The notes: generated from the letters alone by a model not told the origin. DNA of 64,000 nucleotides from Dioscorea cayenensis subsp. rotundata (GCF_009730915.1 NC_052489.1:5111622-5175621); one strand, 5' to 3'. Positions 11,524-23,503 are shown, counted from the first letter of the stretch. Translations and numbers: made by a program.

Positions 11524-13848
11524 TTATACCTGTAGACTCTCTGTATTTAGTTTCTGAGAAGAAACTCTTATTTGTTGCAATGAACTCATGCTTTGAGAGC
11601 AGTTCTTGTCAATGGGGGAAGATCGACTGTAATTGCTCTCGATCGTTCCGATTTCAGGTGACACACTTTGGAGAAAGAAGACGGCCGGTCTTTTACATGC
11701 GTCTTTGGGTGGTTCTCGTGTGTTGAACATATACAAACTCGAAGCAGGATTTCGATTTCTCTTCCATGGTGTAAAAGTTTGTTGCATTGAGAGGATGTCT
11801 GGAAGATGTTGATTGCCTTGGAAAACCTGAATTGCATAACCCCATGAAACAGAAATAGTGTGTTTTTTCAATTGATCATAACAGACAGTTTGCTGCAAAA
11901 CCCTGCCTGAATCAACCTTCACAGCTTCAAATAAGTGTTTTAAGGCCTCGGACCGATTCATGCTAGGGAAGATCGGATCAATGGCATCGACATGATGAAG
12001 TGATACCAAGGGAGTCAAAGGATGCGCAGATAATAACCCGAATAGATTTCCCCGAAGGTCAACCTGTTACATGCATTAAACAAACACATCCCTTTAGCCC
12101 ATTTTAAAATAAGCTCCAGATGCTTCATACATTCATTTACTAAACAAAGAAAGAGGAATACATGACGGTCCTCACAGAACCTGAACAAAAAACTCATACT
12201 TTCTGAAATTTTGACTGTTGCTCAAAATGGAGGCATCCAATAAACCTATACCTTGAGTTAATCTCATCCACAAGATACCATAAGATGATGTTAAATACCG
12301 GAAAGATCACCCTTTTTTTTAATTCAATTCATTTAAATGCATGCATTTATATGAGTTACGGAATAGTTGGGATATGATAATTCAAATGAAAACCTCAAGG
12401 TTATTGGTGTGACCCCATTTGAACTTACATAAGTTTATTACATTTTTAGTTTTTATTCAATGTGGAACTATTATCTCACTCTATCATTTCAACAACTCGA
12501 TATTTCCATACAAATTATGAAGTTCTACAAATTGTTCAAAAACCTTTCAAATTCTGAACAGGTGGAAGATGCATCTAAAAAATACAAATTCCAATCCCCA
12601 GCTTCATATATGTTCAAAATTAGTACTTTTTGTATGAGAAGGAACATCCCAATTTAGCAAAGAGAAATACTGAGTTGTAGGAATTCAATCAATTCAAGTA
12701 TGCAACAGCACATGATGCTAAGAACTCAAAGCATGAAACAAGATGAAACAATGTCTCTAAACAACAAAAATGTTCATCCAGATCAAGGCATTTAATGAAA
12801 TTGAGTATATAAAAGGTAAGAAATTTTCATCCAGAACTAGAAATTCAATCAAATTAAGTATGCAATCCTAAGAGCTAAAAGCATCAAACAAAGGATTTGA
12901 AGAAAGTAACAAGATGAAACAGTGTCTCTAAACAACAAAAATTCCCATCCAGATCAAGGCATATGATGAAATTGAGAATATAAAAGGAAAGAAATTTTCA
13001 CCCAAAAACTAGAAATTCAATCAAATTAAGTATGTGATACTAAGAAGTAAAAGCATCAAACAAAGGATTCAAGAAAAGTTTGGAAATTTTTAGCATACCT
13101 GATGAAATCCTGGTTCAAAGGAAAGTTCAATCCCAAGCTCCACCAAGCAAGCGTAAACCCTATCATCACTTCCATACAAATGGCCATACCTATTCAAGCA
13201 AGAATCCAGAACCTTCGCGAGTGCTCTAGCGAGCGGATAGCTAATGGCGAAGCCTCCGCCACCGAACGCCATGCCGAACCAGTGCTTCGAGTTTTGCCAG
13301 ACGCTCTCCGACCTCGCTCCGACGTAGTACCATTTGGTCCAATCGTACTTGTTCAGCGTCGAGAGGAGGTTTTGGGGGAAGAAGACGGTGTCGTCGTCGC
13401 CGAGCACGATCCAGTGGATGTCGGGGAGGTTTCGATCGACGAGCTCTTTGGCGATGCGGGCGACGCGAGTGGCGGAGCGGAGACCGCCCGGGAAGGTGTA
13501 GGGGAAGCGGGAGGAGTCGGAGGAGATGGCGATGGGGGGGTCGGAAGGGGAGGGTTGGAATGAGGGTGGTGGCGTGTCGAGGAAGACGATGGCGTTGATC
13601 TGAGAAGGGTGGTACCAGAGTCGGAGGTAGGGAAGACGGCGAGGGAGGGATTTGGAGGAGGAGGCGATGCCGAAGAGGAGGTGGCGGAGAGTCGTCGGCG
13701 AATGCGGCGGCGGAGTGGTGAAGGCGATGAGTGGAAGGGGGAAAGAGGGGGAAAGGAGTAGGTAGAGGAGAGAGATGGCGGCGAGGGTGACGAGGAGGAA
13801 GAGACGGCGGCGGGCTGTGGCCGCGGAGGCGGAGGAGATCACCGGCAT
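11524..13848 (-). CDS. DUF604 / fringe-like glycosyltransferase, two exons
   Basis: Exon 1 is 13848-13099 (250 codons) and ends CAG|GTATGC; exon 2 is 12063-11524, beginning after AACAG. The intron is phase 0 and the total is about 429 residues. It is a type II Golgi-like protein: a short N-terminus with RRR, a membrane segment at residues ~16-32, then a luminal domain. Residues 149-154 are LGDDDT, the DxD-type metal/nucleotide-sugar site, followed by FGGGGFA (195-201) and GSDDR (226-230). The join gives GFHQ-VDLRGNLFGLLSAHP, a conserved DUF604 block, then VSLHHVDAIDPIFP. The family is related to GT31 beta-1,3-galactosyltransferases, but donor and acceptor are unknown here. Exon 1 is very GC-rich and exon 2 is not, a 5'-high gradient common in monocots. 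The protein is a little shorter than many family members (~480-530). Confidence 0.9.
12690..13080. repeat. ~171-bp tandem repeat in the glycosyltransferase intron
   Basis: The block beginning AGATGAAACA at 12741 recurs at 12912 with the same order of words (TGTCTCTAAACAACAAAAA, CATCCAGATCAAGGCAT, GAAATTTTCA, CAATCAAATTAAGTATG). A partial third unit precedes it from about 12690. The offset is 171 bases and the copies differ by scattered substitutions. Confidence 0.85.
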
Positions 13849-14378
13849 CGTCGGAGGCGTCGTGGACGACGATGGTGGAGTTTCACAGGTGGTGATGGCT
13901 CTGAGGAAACGTTACCTCCCGGTGAGTTTAACTTTGATGGTTGATTATGCTTTGAGATTCGTTTAGCACTAATCACGAGATGAGATTTAAGGCTAGATTT
14001 GGTAGGATAGCCTCATGGGTTGACCGTTGAGAAAACGAGATTTGACTAACTCTTGGCTGCCACCTGGACTTTGGTAATCACTTACGTGTTGGTTTTTTTT
14101 GTTTTTTTTGTTTTCCCGACTATTTTGAATTCTTTATTTGAAAATTATGTATGAAAATTTTGATATATATATATATATATATATTGGAACGTAAATAAAT
14201 GGTTGTTAGGATAAATAATAAATATATAAATGAAAATAATATTTAAGCAAATGGAAATAAATCAAAATTTCTAAATATCAACTAGCCAGGGAGGATTTTT
14301 TTGCAAAAAAATAAAATTACATTTATACCATTAATTCGTTTTAGAATAATTTTAATATATATTTTTGTGTGTATATAT
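13849..14378. other. Upstream region of the glycosyltransferase gene
   Basis: The first ~110 bases remain GC-rich and likely hold the 5' UTR and promoter of the minus-strand gene. The rest is AT-rich, with (TA)n at 14162-14184. No clear TATA box could be fixed. Confidence 0.5.
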
Positions 14379-14727
14379 TGTGAGCCCCACCCCTTAATCA
14401 AATCCTATCCATTGCTTTTATTTTTAATTCTAGCCATTGGTTTTACTTTCAATCCTAGCCGTTGGTTTTTATTTTTTTAGTTTCAAAACCCTAGCCGTCT
14501 TTTCACCCCATTTTTTTAGTTTTGAAACCCTAGCCAACTCTTCACCTCATTTTTTTTTAGTTTTGAAACCCTAGCCGACTCTTCACCTTCTTGGGTTTTA
14601 GATCACCGTTAAAAAAAAAGGGTGAGAGAGAGACTTGCCTCATCTCTTCCTCTCCTTATTTGCGGGTGGTGTCGATGGCTAGGATGGGAGAAGGGTCATG
14701 TCGTCACGGATTTTGTTTCACTGTTAT
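14379..14727 (+). mobile_element. LTR of family S, left piece (split by insertion)
   Basis: It starts TGTGAGCCCCACCC, identical in kind to the end of the solo LTR at 42312-44808 read on the other strand. The sequence is cut at 14727 by the gag-only retrotransposon and resumes at 21246. A ~45-50-bp unit containing AAACCCTAGCC is present three times at about 14460-14590; the solo LTR copy does not show that expansion. Confidence 0.75.
14723..14727. repeat. Target-site duplication GTTAT (left)
   Basis: GTTAT directly precedes the LTR that starts TGTCACGCC at 14728 and is repeated exactly at 21241-21245 after the second LTR. It marks the insertion event. Confidence 0.9.
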
Positions 14728-17099
14728 TGTCACGCCCCGACCTGCGGGCCCACGGGACGCGACAATCGCCGCAGCAATCCCGAGGAGGGATACCCCGTCA
14801 CTCAACCCTCAGGATGCCGCAAGGCTAATCAACACACCTGGAATTCAACAATATACATATCGCAGATATAGAACAGAAAGAAACAATGTTACACAACGAC
14901 AATAACAACAACAACAACAACAACAACAGTAGGATACAGAAAATATAGAGGTTCACAAAAATACACAGGGAAACACCCTAACAATAGTAGGAAATGGTAA
15001 TACACAGAAGTTTAAGAGTATTTAAATACTAAACCATGCAACAAGGTTTTCTACACACTAGTGGATCCATAGGTCTTATAACATGTTCCATGACAATAAT
15101 AACATACATGAACTGAAGAAAATACAATAGGGGATAGAACAGAAGCAAATGCCCAGATCTGACGCCACATAGTCACACCTACTACTTGCAACGATCGGGA
15201 GAAAGAAGAGGGATGAGTAACTAAAGTTACTCAGTGAGGGGAGGTTAGCACAACCTTAGCAGAAAAATACACCAACAGCAAAAATAATAATAATGAATCA
15301 TCAAAATAAATGCTTTACCAAAGTAATACAAGTTTAGAAACATTAACATACATAATAGAAGTCTTTAAAAGAAGTAAAACAACATAATAATACCAAGAAA
15401 ACCCTTTTTACCCCAACTAGGGTTTTCAACACAAAAAAATTATGAAACATGGTTTTGAAATAAACATAATACCCAACACTCACCCAACATAGCATGGTCT
15501 AGAAAACTCTCTAAACTTTCGCCGTGGCCATGGCTAGGTTCAGAGCCGCCAAGGTACTCATGCCCTTGACGTTGACCCATCAGTTCACCGGTTTGTGACT
15601 CCGGCTACCCGATGAATATCCAGTCAGGGCTCTACACTCCCACATGAACTGGCCCTCGTAGTAATCGGCCCGGTCAACACGCCACCCTCAATAGGGTCGG
15701 GCCGTGAAGACCGCCCTCTGCGATGAGGATATCACCAAAACAATCACCACAATAAAAATACAACTCCACTCGAGTACAATATCCGATCATAATCATAAAT
15801 CAAGAATACCTCGGCCATTTGCACGAGGACAAGATAAACACATAAGCAAAGCCCAAACTTTTAACACAAAAAAAAATAATTTGCAAGTCCCAACACAAGC
15901 AACAACATGGAAATCCTTACCTCTCAACAATTCAAAATTTGTTCCAAGCCTAACATTTCACAAAAACAAAGGTTTCCACAACAATTCTCAAGTTTTATAC
16001 TAAATAAAGATTTCACGAACTCATGAATATGTATATTAATCACAATTCCCACGATAACAATTCAAATGCCAAACGAGACATCCAAGATTTTCTCAGTAAA
16101 AACTATCATTCACCAAAATACCAAACAAGTATAAATCAATAAAACTTACTTAAAACATGATATGCATATATATATATATATATATATAGCTATTGGCATT
16201 CTTCTAATAAAGCTATGCTAAATAATTCCACTCACCAAAAAGGCAATTTGTCTTCCTCGCAAGCTACTCCTCGGCTAAGCCTTTGCCTCGATTCAAGACT
16301 TCTTCTCCTTGCCAAAGCATGACAAATCACAACAAAAATTAGCAAAAAAACGAAACAAACAAGAAAAAAACCCTAAGTTTTTCTAACAAACAACCCTAAT
16401 TCGATCCTAGGGTTGGCTCAAAAACTAGGTTTAAAGGTTCCCAATGAGTTTCTAGGGGTTTTTAGCTTCAATTTAATCCAAAGAAATCAAAAGAAACAAC
16501 TAAAAGATTGCTTGTGCTACGAGTAACCTCGGAATTGCTACAGTAGAAAACCGACCTTAAAACTAAGATTTTCTCCAAATTTACAACACCAATTCAAGAA
16601 ATTTCACCACAAGCATCCTCAAACATGAACAACAAATCAATGGCTTCAATTTAAGCCTACAAACATGCAAATCCATGGAGAAATTCTAGGTTTTAAAAAA
16701 AACTAAAAACAAGAAAAAAAATACAAGAATAAATATGGTATGAAACTATAAATCCAAGCTTACCAAGTTCAAGAGTGAGGAAGGAAGGAAGAGGACAAGA
16801 ATCTCCCGGAAAATCTCGCCGGAAAAGAATTTAGGAAGAGGGAAGGATTCGGCCAAGTAGGGAAGAAGAAGGAGAAGAAAAGAAGAAGATAGGTTTTAGA
16901 GAAAAAGCGTCTGCTACTGACAGCAGGGTTGCTACAGATGCTGACTGTTATCAAACCCGAGCTTCTACGAGAAAGCAGTCGCTACGGAACCCGATCATTC
17001 TGAACCGGTTTGCTACTGGGGATCGAGTCGCTACGATGATTGGGCTGAAAATCTATAGCAATGGGCTAAAGCAATCTATAGTAAACCCTGGTTATAACA
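14728..17099 (-). repeat. 3' LTR (element orientation) of the gag-only element
   Basis: 2,372 bp, collinear with the copy at 18889-21240. It holds a (CAA)n-type run near 14905-14927 and a (TA)n run near 16166-16188 that is longer than in the partner. Differences from the partner LTR are mainly homopolymer lengths and changes at CAG/CTG words. Confidence 0.9.
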
Positions 17100-17115
17100 T
17101 TCTACCCCCCTTAAG
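17100..17115 (-). promoter_or_regulatory. Polypurine tract of the gag-only element
   Basis: On the minus strand AAGGGGGGTAGAA directly abuts the start TGTTATAACC of the 3' LTR. This is the plus-strand priming site for reverse transcription. Confidence 0.75.
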
Positions 17116-17431
17116 AAAATTTCGACCTCGAAATTTCCTTCTTACCTGACAAAAGACCCCTATTACTCAGAGTCTAACAATACACATGCATCAAACAAAA
17201 GATAGATATTGTACCTGTGATCATGTCAACTTCACCCTTAGGCTCTTCATTAGTCAGGGCAAAGATCCTGGTCTGAGATCTAGTCTGCGGGCGTGATCCT
17301 CCCCGAGCGAGGGGTGTTGCTCGCCCTGCTACGGATCTTGTAGCGGTGGTGCGTGCACTGAGCCGCAGTCGTGAACCTCTAGGCCCGAGTAGGATGACTG
17401 GATTAAGTCCTCGAGCGGGGGTCCCCACGAG

Positions 17432-18712
17432 TCAGCAGTGGACATCTGCGTCCCGATGTGATCCGCTTGTCCACACCGATAACATCTGCAGCGGTTCTCG
17501 ACATCGTCCCTCCATGGAACTTATGACAATTCCAACACTGTCGCATAGTTCCTGGCGATCCCATGCACGACACACTGCACTGAAGGTAGTGAACTCTGCT
17601 GCCCGTGAGTGCGGGCGGTGGAATCTGAAGAAACCAAGCGAAGGTGCACCACTAGATGAACTCTCACCTCTGCTCTTCTTTGAGGGTTGACTCATTTTCG
17701 CACCTCTCCTCTTCGATGCTTTCACGGATTAGATCCCGCCTTTCGAGGACCAACTTTTCTGCTCGAAGGGCCAACTGCACTACTTCCTTAAAACTCTGAT
17801 TTCCCGTGACTGACATCCTCTCCCGGACGCTGAGGTTCAAACCGGCCTCAAACTTTGAACACAGAACTTCCTCAGAACCTACCAGTTCTGGTACAAAGTT
17901 TGCTAGGTCCTTTAATTCTGTCTCATACTCTGTCACAGATTTGCTACCCTGGTTCAACTGCATGAACTCCTGCCTTTTTTGGTCTCTATGGAAAGCGGGT
18001 GTAGTACTCCTCGTCAAACTCCCTCTGAAAATCTGACCAACTCAAAACAACACGGGAGCGACCTTTCGGACTTTCCCACCAAACTCTGGCTCTGCCCTCA
18101 AGTAACCTCGTAGCAACCTTGAGCCTCAGGTCTTCTTCTAGAACCATGTCGTCGAAAGTAGCTATCACCCGCTTTAGCCACTCTTTGGCCACCATGGCAT
18201 CGCTCGTGCCATCAAAAAGAACTGCAGCCCTAACTGCCGGGCTTCCTTCGGGAGCTTAGACAAGAACAAACTCGGATGGACCCTACTGTCCTCTGCAGGG
18301 GACTAGGGAACCCGACTGCGATTCGGGGTGGTCTTTGAAGCATGTGGGTCTGCAGATCGGTACATCCTCTCCATACATGCTCCAAAAAGCTCATGAAGTC
18401 TCCGAACTCCCGATGGGTCGGGTCGCCTATCCCGATTGTCCCAATAGGCTCTTAAGGCCTGCGATCGCCTCCGGGGACGGAGTTAACTCGGGCACTGGGG
18501 TGCAGGGGCGCGAGGCTCGAGTACTCTAGGAGCATGCATCGACGCCCGCTACGGCGGTGCATGCCTAGAATTGGCCTCCCTGCCTAGGGCGGCGAAGGAG
18601 AGGACGGTGGAGATGGCACTCCACGCCGTCCACCTCTAGACGGTGCAGTAGTAGGATCAACAGCAGGAGCAACCGCTCCCAGCTGCGTGTCTTGGCAGGC
18701 GTTGATCTTGGC
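17432..18712 (-). pseudogene. Degenerate gag of the gag-only element
   Basis: The clearest block, 18195-17664, reads as the capsid region of Ty3/gypsy gag (retrotrans_gag): the LRLKVATRLLEGRARVWWES segment, then WSDFQREFDEEYY, a frame change near 17990-18017, then LNQGSKSVTEYETEL and ELVGSEEVLCSKFEAGL. A nucleocapsid zinc knuckle is visible at 17484-17458 (CYRCGQADH), but the last Cys falls out of frame by one base. A candidate start ATG lies near 18707, and the N-terminal part has stops. With no pol downstream, only virion proteins could ever have been made. The small charged Glu/Arg-rich stretch near 17730-17670 is the gag linker. Confidence 0.75.
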
Positions 18713-18869
18713 ATTTTTCAATGAGCGAAAAAAAGACACCAAAAAGAACTTTCAAAAATCAATTCCTATATGCAATAATGCTACGTGCTCAACTCTAACT
18801 GGATCCACTAGTTACTACAGAAGACAATCAAAGACAAGAAAAAGATACAGCTATTAGTCTAAACCAATA

Positions 18870-18881
18870 GCTCTGATAGCA
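18870..18881 (-). other. tRNA-iMet-type primer-binding site
   Basis: The minus strand reads TGCTATCAGAGC, one mismatch from the usual TGGTATCAGAGC primer-binding site, eight bases inside the LTR edge at 18889. Confidence 0.75.
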
Positions 18882-18888
18882 ATAAAAT

Positions 18889-21240
18889 TGTCACGCCCTG
18901 ACCCGCGGGCCCACGGGACGCGACAATCGCCGCAGCAATCCCGAGGAGGGATACCCCGTCACTCAACCCTCGGGGATGCCGCAAGGCTAATCAACACACA
19001 CGAATTCAACAATATACATATCGCGAGATATAGAGCGAGAAAGAAACAATGTTACACAACGACAATAACAACAACAACAACAACAACAACAGTAGGATAC
19101 AGAAAATATAGAGGTTCACAAAATACACAGGGGAACACCCTAACAATAGTAGGAAATGGTAATACACAGAAGTTTAAGAGTATTTAAATACTAAACCATG
19201 CAACAAGGTTTTCTACACACTAGTGGATCCATAGGGTCTTATAACATGTTCCATGACAATAATAACATACATGAGCCGAAGAAAAATACAATAGGGGATA
19301 GAGACGAAGCAAATGCCCGATCTGTCGCCACACAGTCACACCTACTACACGCAATGATGGGAGAAAAAAAGAGGGATGAGTAACTAAAGTTACTCGGTGA
19401 GGGAGGTTAGCACAACCTTAGCAGGAAAAAAATACACCATGACAAAAAAATAATAATAATGAATCATCAAAATAAATGCTTTACCAAAGTAATACAAGTT
19501 TAGAAACATTAACATACATAATAGAAGTCTTTGAAAGAAGTAAAACAACATAATAATACCAAGAAAACCCTTTTTTTACCCCAACTAGGGTTTTCAACAC
19601 AAAAATTATGAAACATGGTTTTTGAAATAAACATAATACCCAACACTCACCCAACATAGCATGGTCTAGAAAACTCTCTAAACTTTCGCCGTGGCCATGG
19701 CTAGGTTCAGAGCCGCCAAGGTACTCATGCCCTTGACGTTGACCCATCAGTTCACCGGTTTGTGACTCCGGCTACCCGATGAATATCCAGTCAGGGCTCT
19801 ACACTCCCACATGAACTGGCCCTCGTAGTAATCAGCCGGTCAACACGCCACCTCAATAGGCTGGCCGTGAAGACCGCCCTCTGCGATGAGGATATCACCA
19901 AAACAATCACCACAATAAAATACAACTCCACTCGGAGTACAATATCCAGTCATAATCATAAATCAAGAATACCTCGGCCATTTGCACGAGGACAAGATAA
20001 ACACATAAGCAAAGCCCAAACTTTTAACACAAAAAAAAATAATTTGCAAGTCCCAACACAAGCAACAACATGGAAATCCTTACCTCTCAACAATTCAAAA
20101 TTTGTTCCAAGCCTAACATTTCACAAAAAAACAAAGGTTTCCACAACAATTCTCAAGTTTTTATACTAAATAAAGATTTCACGAACTCATGAATATGTAT
20201 ATTAATCACAATTCCCACGATAACAATTCAAATGCCAAACGAGACATCCAAGATTTTTCTCGAGTAAAAACTATCATTCACCAAAATACCAAACAAGTAT
20301 AAATCAATAAAACTTACTTAAAACATGATATGCATATATATATATATAGCTATTGGCATTCTTCTAATAAAGCTATGCTAAATAATTCCACTCACCGAAA
20401 AGGCAATTTGTCTTCCTCGCAAGCTACTCCTCGGCTAAGCCTTTGCCTCGATCCAAGACTTCTTCTCCTTGCCAAAGCATGACAAATCACAACAAAAATT
20501 AGCAAAAACGAAACAAACAAGAAAAACCCTAAGTTTTCTAACAAACAACCCTAATTCGATCCTAGGGTTGGCTCAAAACTAGGTTTAAAGGTTCCCAATG
20601 AGTTTCTAGGGGTTTTAGCTTCAATTTAATCCAAAGAAATCAAAGAAACAACTAAAGATTGCTTTGGTGCTACAGTAACCTCGGAATTGCTACAGTAAAA
20701 CCGACCTTAAAACTAAGATTTCCTCCAAATTTACAACACCAATTCAAGAAATTTCACCACAAGCATCCTCAAACATGAACAACAAATCAATGGCTTCAAT
20801 TTAAGCCTACAAACATGCAAATCCATGGAGAAATTCTAGGTTTTAAAAAAAAACTAAAACAAGGAAAATACAAGAATAAATACGGTATGAAACTATAAAT
20901 CCAAGCTTACCAAGTTCAAGAGTGAGGAAGGAAGGAAGAGGACAAGAATCTCGCCGGAAAATCTCGCCGGAAAAGAATTTAGGAAGAGGGAAGGGTTCGG
21001 CCAAGTAGGGAAGAAGAAGGAGAAGAAAAGAAGAAGATAGGTTTTAGAGAAAAGCGTGCTGCTACAGCAACGGGTTGCTACAGTAACGGCTGTTATCAAA
21101 CCAGGCTTCTACAGAAACATGTCGCTACAGAACCAGTCTGTTACAGAACCGGTTTGCTACAGGATCAGACTGCTACAGTATTGGGCTGAAAATCTATAGC
21201 AATGGGCTAAAACAATCTATAGTAAACCCTGGTTATAACA
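18889..21240 (-). repeat. 5' LTR (element orientation) of the gag-only element
   Basis: 2,352 bp, bounded by TGTCACGCC on the left and TTATAACA on the right. It is followed by the GTTAT target duplication at 21241-21245. Confidence 0.9.
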
Positions 21241-21245
21241 GTTAT

Positions 21246-22221
21246 TTTTGAGGTAAGATTCTGAGTTATTTTTGTTTTTGCTCTTTCTTATGCTTGTATG
21301 TGACGTACTACTAGTTAGGGTTAGGGTTCGGTGAGAATTCATTTGATTTTAATTTGAGGATAAAATTCTGAAAATTCCTAATAGCATAGTAGAGATCCCT
21401 AATTTATTTGGAAGATCTGGAGACAGAATATGGAAGGGACCATAATAGAAAAATTGTAGATCGAGATCTTGTTTAGCTTTCTGACAAATTTCAAAATTTT
21501 TGGAGTAGTATTCTATAAATTATAAATTTTTAGATGTAGGTGGCACGGACAGGATCTCTGTTCAGACCTTGAGCCGGTTTTGATTAATTTTATAGTTGTT
21601 AGTTCTGATTTAGATTTATATTTATATAAGAAAGTTATAGAGGCCTATTTTATCTTTGACTTTGCAAAATTTCAGAATTGTTAACCATGTAAATTGTGAG
21701 ATATGATCATATTTCTATAGGTGTGCTCAATAATATTTCTGCAGAAAACATAAAGATTGCTTAAAAAATTTAATGGTCTTGTACATGAAATTTGGAGAAG
21801 AGTAACATAACAAAGTTATAGAGTTTGATGTTTTCTAGATACCTGTAAAAATTTAGATTCTTTGGATGAGTCGTTTAAAAGTTATAGCATTATTAGTGTA
21901 GTTGTACCCAATGATATTACTGTGCAGAATCTGAAATTTGTTTGGTGTTTCTCATGTCTTAGATGTTGTATCTGGTATAGCATAAAATAAGAAAGTGATG
22001 CACTACTGAGTTATCTGACTGCACATAAAATATTATTGATTTTGAAAATTTTTATTGAGAGATATTCATATTTGAAAAGGATATGTCTGAATTACAATCC
22101 TGCAGAAATAGTTGGACATTCAATTGATTGTTATAAATTGTGTAGTGATCTAAGTTGTGTGAATTTCGGATATGTCATAGTGTTAGGTGTCTATTTTTCC
22201 TAGAATTTTGAAATTTGTGAC
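21246..22221 (+). mobile_element. LTR of family S, middle piece (continues from 14727)
   Basis: After the gag-only element the sequence resumes with GAGGTAAGATTCTGAG and follows the reverse complement of the solo LTR from about 44610 down to about 43630 (shared words include CTCTTTCTTATGCTTGT, TAGTTAGGGTT, TGCAGAAATAGTTGGA and TATGTCATAG). It stops at ~22221, where Athila-like LTR sequence takes over. The last ~1.3 kb of this LTR is missing. Confidence 0.7.
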
Positions 22222-23485
22222 TTCAAGTGATATACCCTATTCTATAGTACAGATCTAACCTTTTGGTACAGGTGAAAGACCTCTAGTCACAATTAAGCCC
22301 TAGCACTAAGGATTAGTTCAACGCTTCACTCTGTTGCTTACGCAACTAAGCCCCATTAGAGTTTGTCTCTTAGCACTTCACTTTATCATGATCACAAAAA
22401 ACTCTTGGAATATGGAGGTAGGATAAATAAAATCGGAAGGGAAGGAGACGTACCGCTACCTCTCGTCTCACCCTCTCGATACTCTCTAACCTTGTATTAT
22501 CTAACCCTCATGGTGTATCATTCATCCACAAGGATTACCAAGATAGATTCTCAACCCTAGTGTCACTCTAAGGGAAAATCAATACAACAAGCACCCACTA
22601 GGGGTTTAGCTCTCCATGAAGCAATATACAATAAACAATGAAATCGAATGTAAAAGCATGCAATTCGTAAGTAAAACACCCTTGTAGTCGGTATCGATGG
22701 TCTTGCGGAGCCGCCTCGTCTTCTCAAAAGGTTCTCTTGTCAAGCCCAGGACACACCTCGCTGAATTGATGCCAACAAAAGCTCCCTCAATAACTCCTCT
22801 CCAAAGGAATGAGATGTCAAAGGCCGTAGAACCACTCCCAAAACCTAGCCAAAGCCTCTCCAAACCCTAGCCGTGAGCGCCTCCAAAGATGGGCAAAAGA
22901 TGGGGAAAAGATCCCTTAAAAAGGTCTCAAATTGCGGTATTTATAGGGGCTGGAATCGGGCATCCACACGGGTTTGTGGAATTTCCACACTGCCGTGTGG
23001 ATTTCTAGAACTTGTTTCCTGCGAGCTGTGAACAGTAACTGCTACAGTACTTTGCCAAAATGTTCCCGATTCTACTATTTTTATCGAGGTCACATGAATG
23101 GGCACACATTCATGTGGTAGAACGCGTCGTGTCTTCATTAAAACCACATTGACGAATCTCTTGCTAGTATTGCACAAGTCAGAACACATGAGTGTGACTG
23201 CCTTTGTGTCCCTCCACTTTGAGTATTCGCTTGAGCACAAGGGAGCTTTGCACACACCCATATATCTTTGAGCACGACTTATGTCTTCATGTTTGTTCAA
23301 TCTAAGAATTTCATCAACAAATGCATCCACGATCTACTTTTGCTTCCTTTCTTCCAAAATTGTCTCCACCACCCTAAATACACAAAAGAACATAAATACA
23401 CATGCATAAGCAATAAAATCTGATACAAGTGATGCTCAATGTAAGAAAAGAATACCTTGTATTACTAATACACAAGCACTTATCA
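22222..23485 (-). mobile_element. Truncated 3' LTR of minus-strand Athila-like element
   Basis: Collinear with 25446-26772. On the minus strand it starts TGATAAGTGCTTGTGTA next to a polypurine tract and lacks the final ~450 bp (the R/U5 end) that the other LTR has at 24994-25445. The cut at 22222 joins directly to family S LTR sequence. Confidence 0.75.
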
Positions 23486-23503
23486 AAAACTCCCTTCTCT
23501 AGT
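23486..23503 (-). promoter_or_regulatory. Polypurine tract of the minus-strand Athila-like element
   Basis: On the minus strand AGAGAAGGGAGTTTT stands directly before the LTR start TGATAAGTG. Confidence 0.65.

Larger units (their letters stand above)
14728..21240 (-). mobile_element. Complete gag-only Ty3/gypsy LTR retrotransposon (TR-GAG/LARD-like), minus orientation
   Basis: Two LTRs (14728-17099 and 18889-21240) bound a 1,789-bp internal region, with GTTAT duplications on both sides. Read on the minus strand the LTRs begin TGTTATAACC and end GGGCGTGACA. The minus-strand 5' LTR is the one at 18889-21240. Next to it is a primer-binding site like initiator tRNA-Met, and next to the other LTR a polypurine tract. 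The internal part codes only for a broken gag. There is no protease, RT, RNase H or integrase, so movement would depend on another element. The LTRs are each longer than the whole internal region. Confidence 0.9.

Noticed and set aside
13102..13563. Plus-strand frame opposite glycosyltransferase exon 1
   Set aside because: GC-rich shadow with Gly/Glu/Val-rich translation and no family match; the minus frame has the DDD motif and the splice join.
15704..16003. 99-codon frame in an LTR, with its copy at 19867-20169
   Set aside because: Low-complexity translation inside the LTR. The frame is not conserved in a coding manner between the two LTRs (indels change its end).
17346..17690. Plus-strand frame inside the gag-only element
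   Set aside because: Reverse of the gag nucleocapsid region; the minus strand has the CCHC-type motif and capsid blocks.
22941..23330. 129-codon minus-strand frame in the Athila-like LTR
   Set aside because: The homologous part of the other LTR does not keep the frame, so it is chance.
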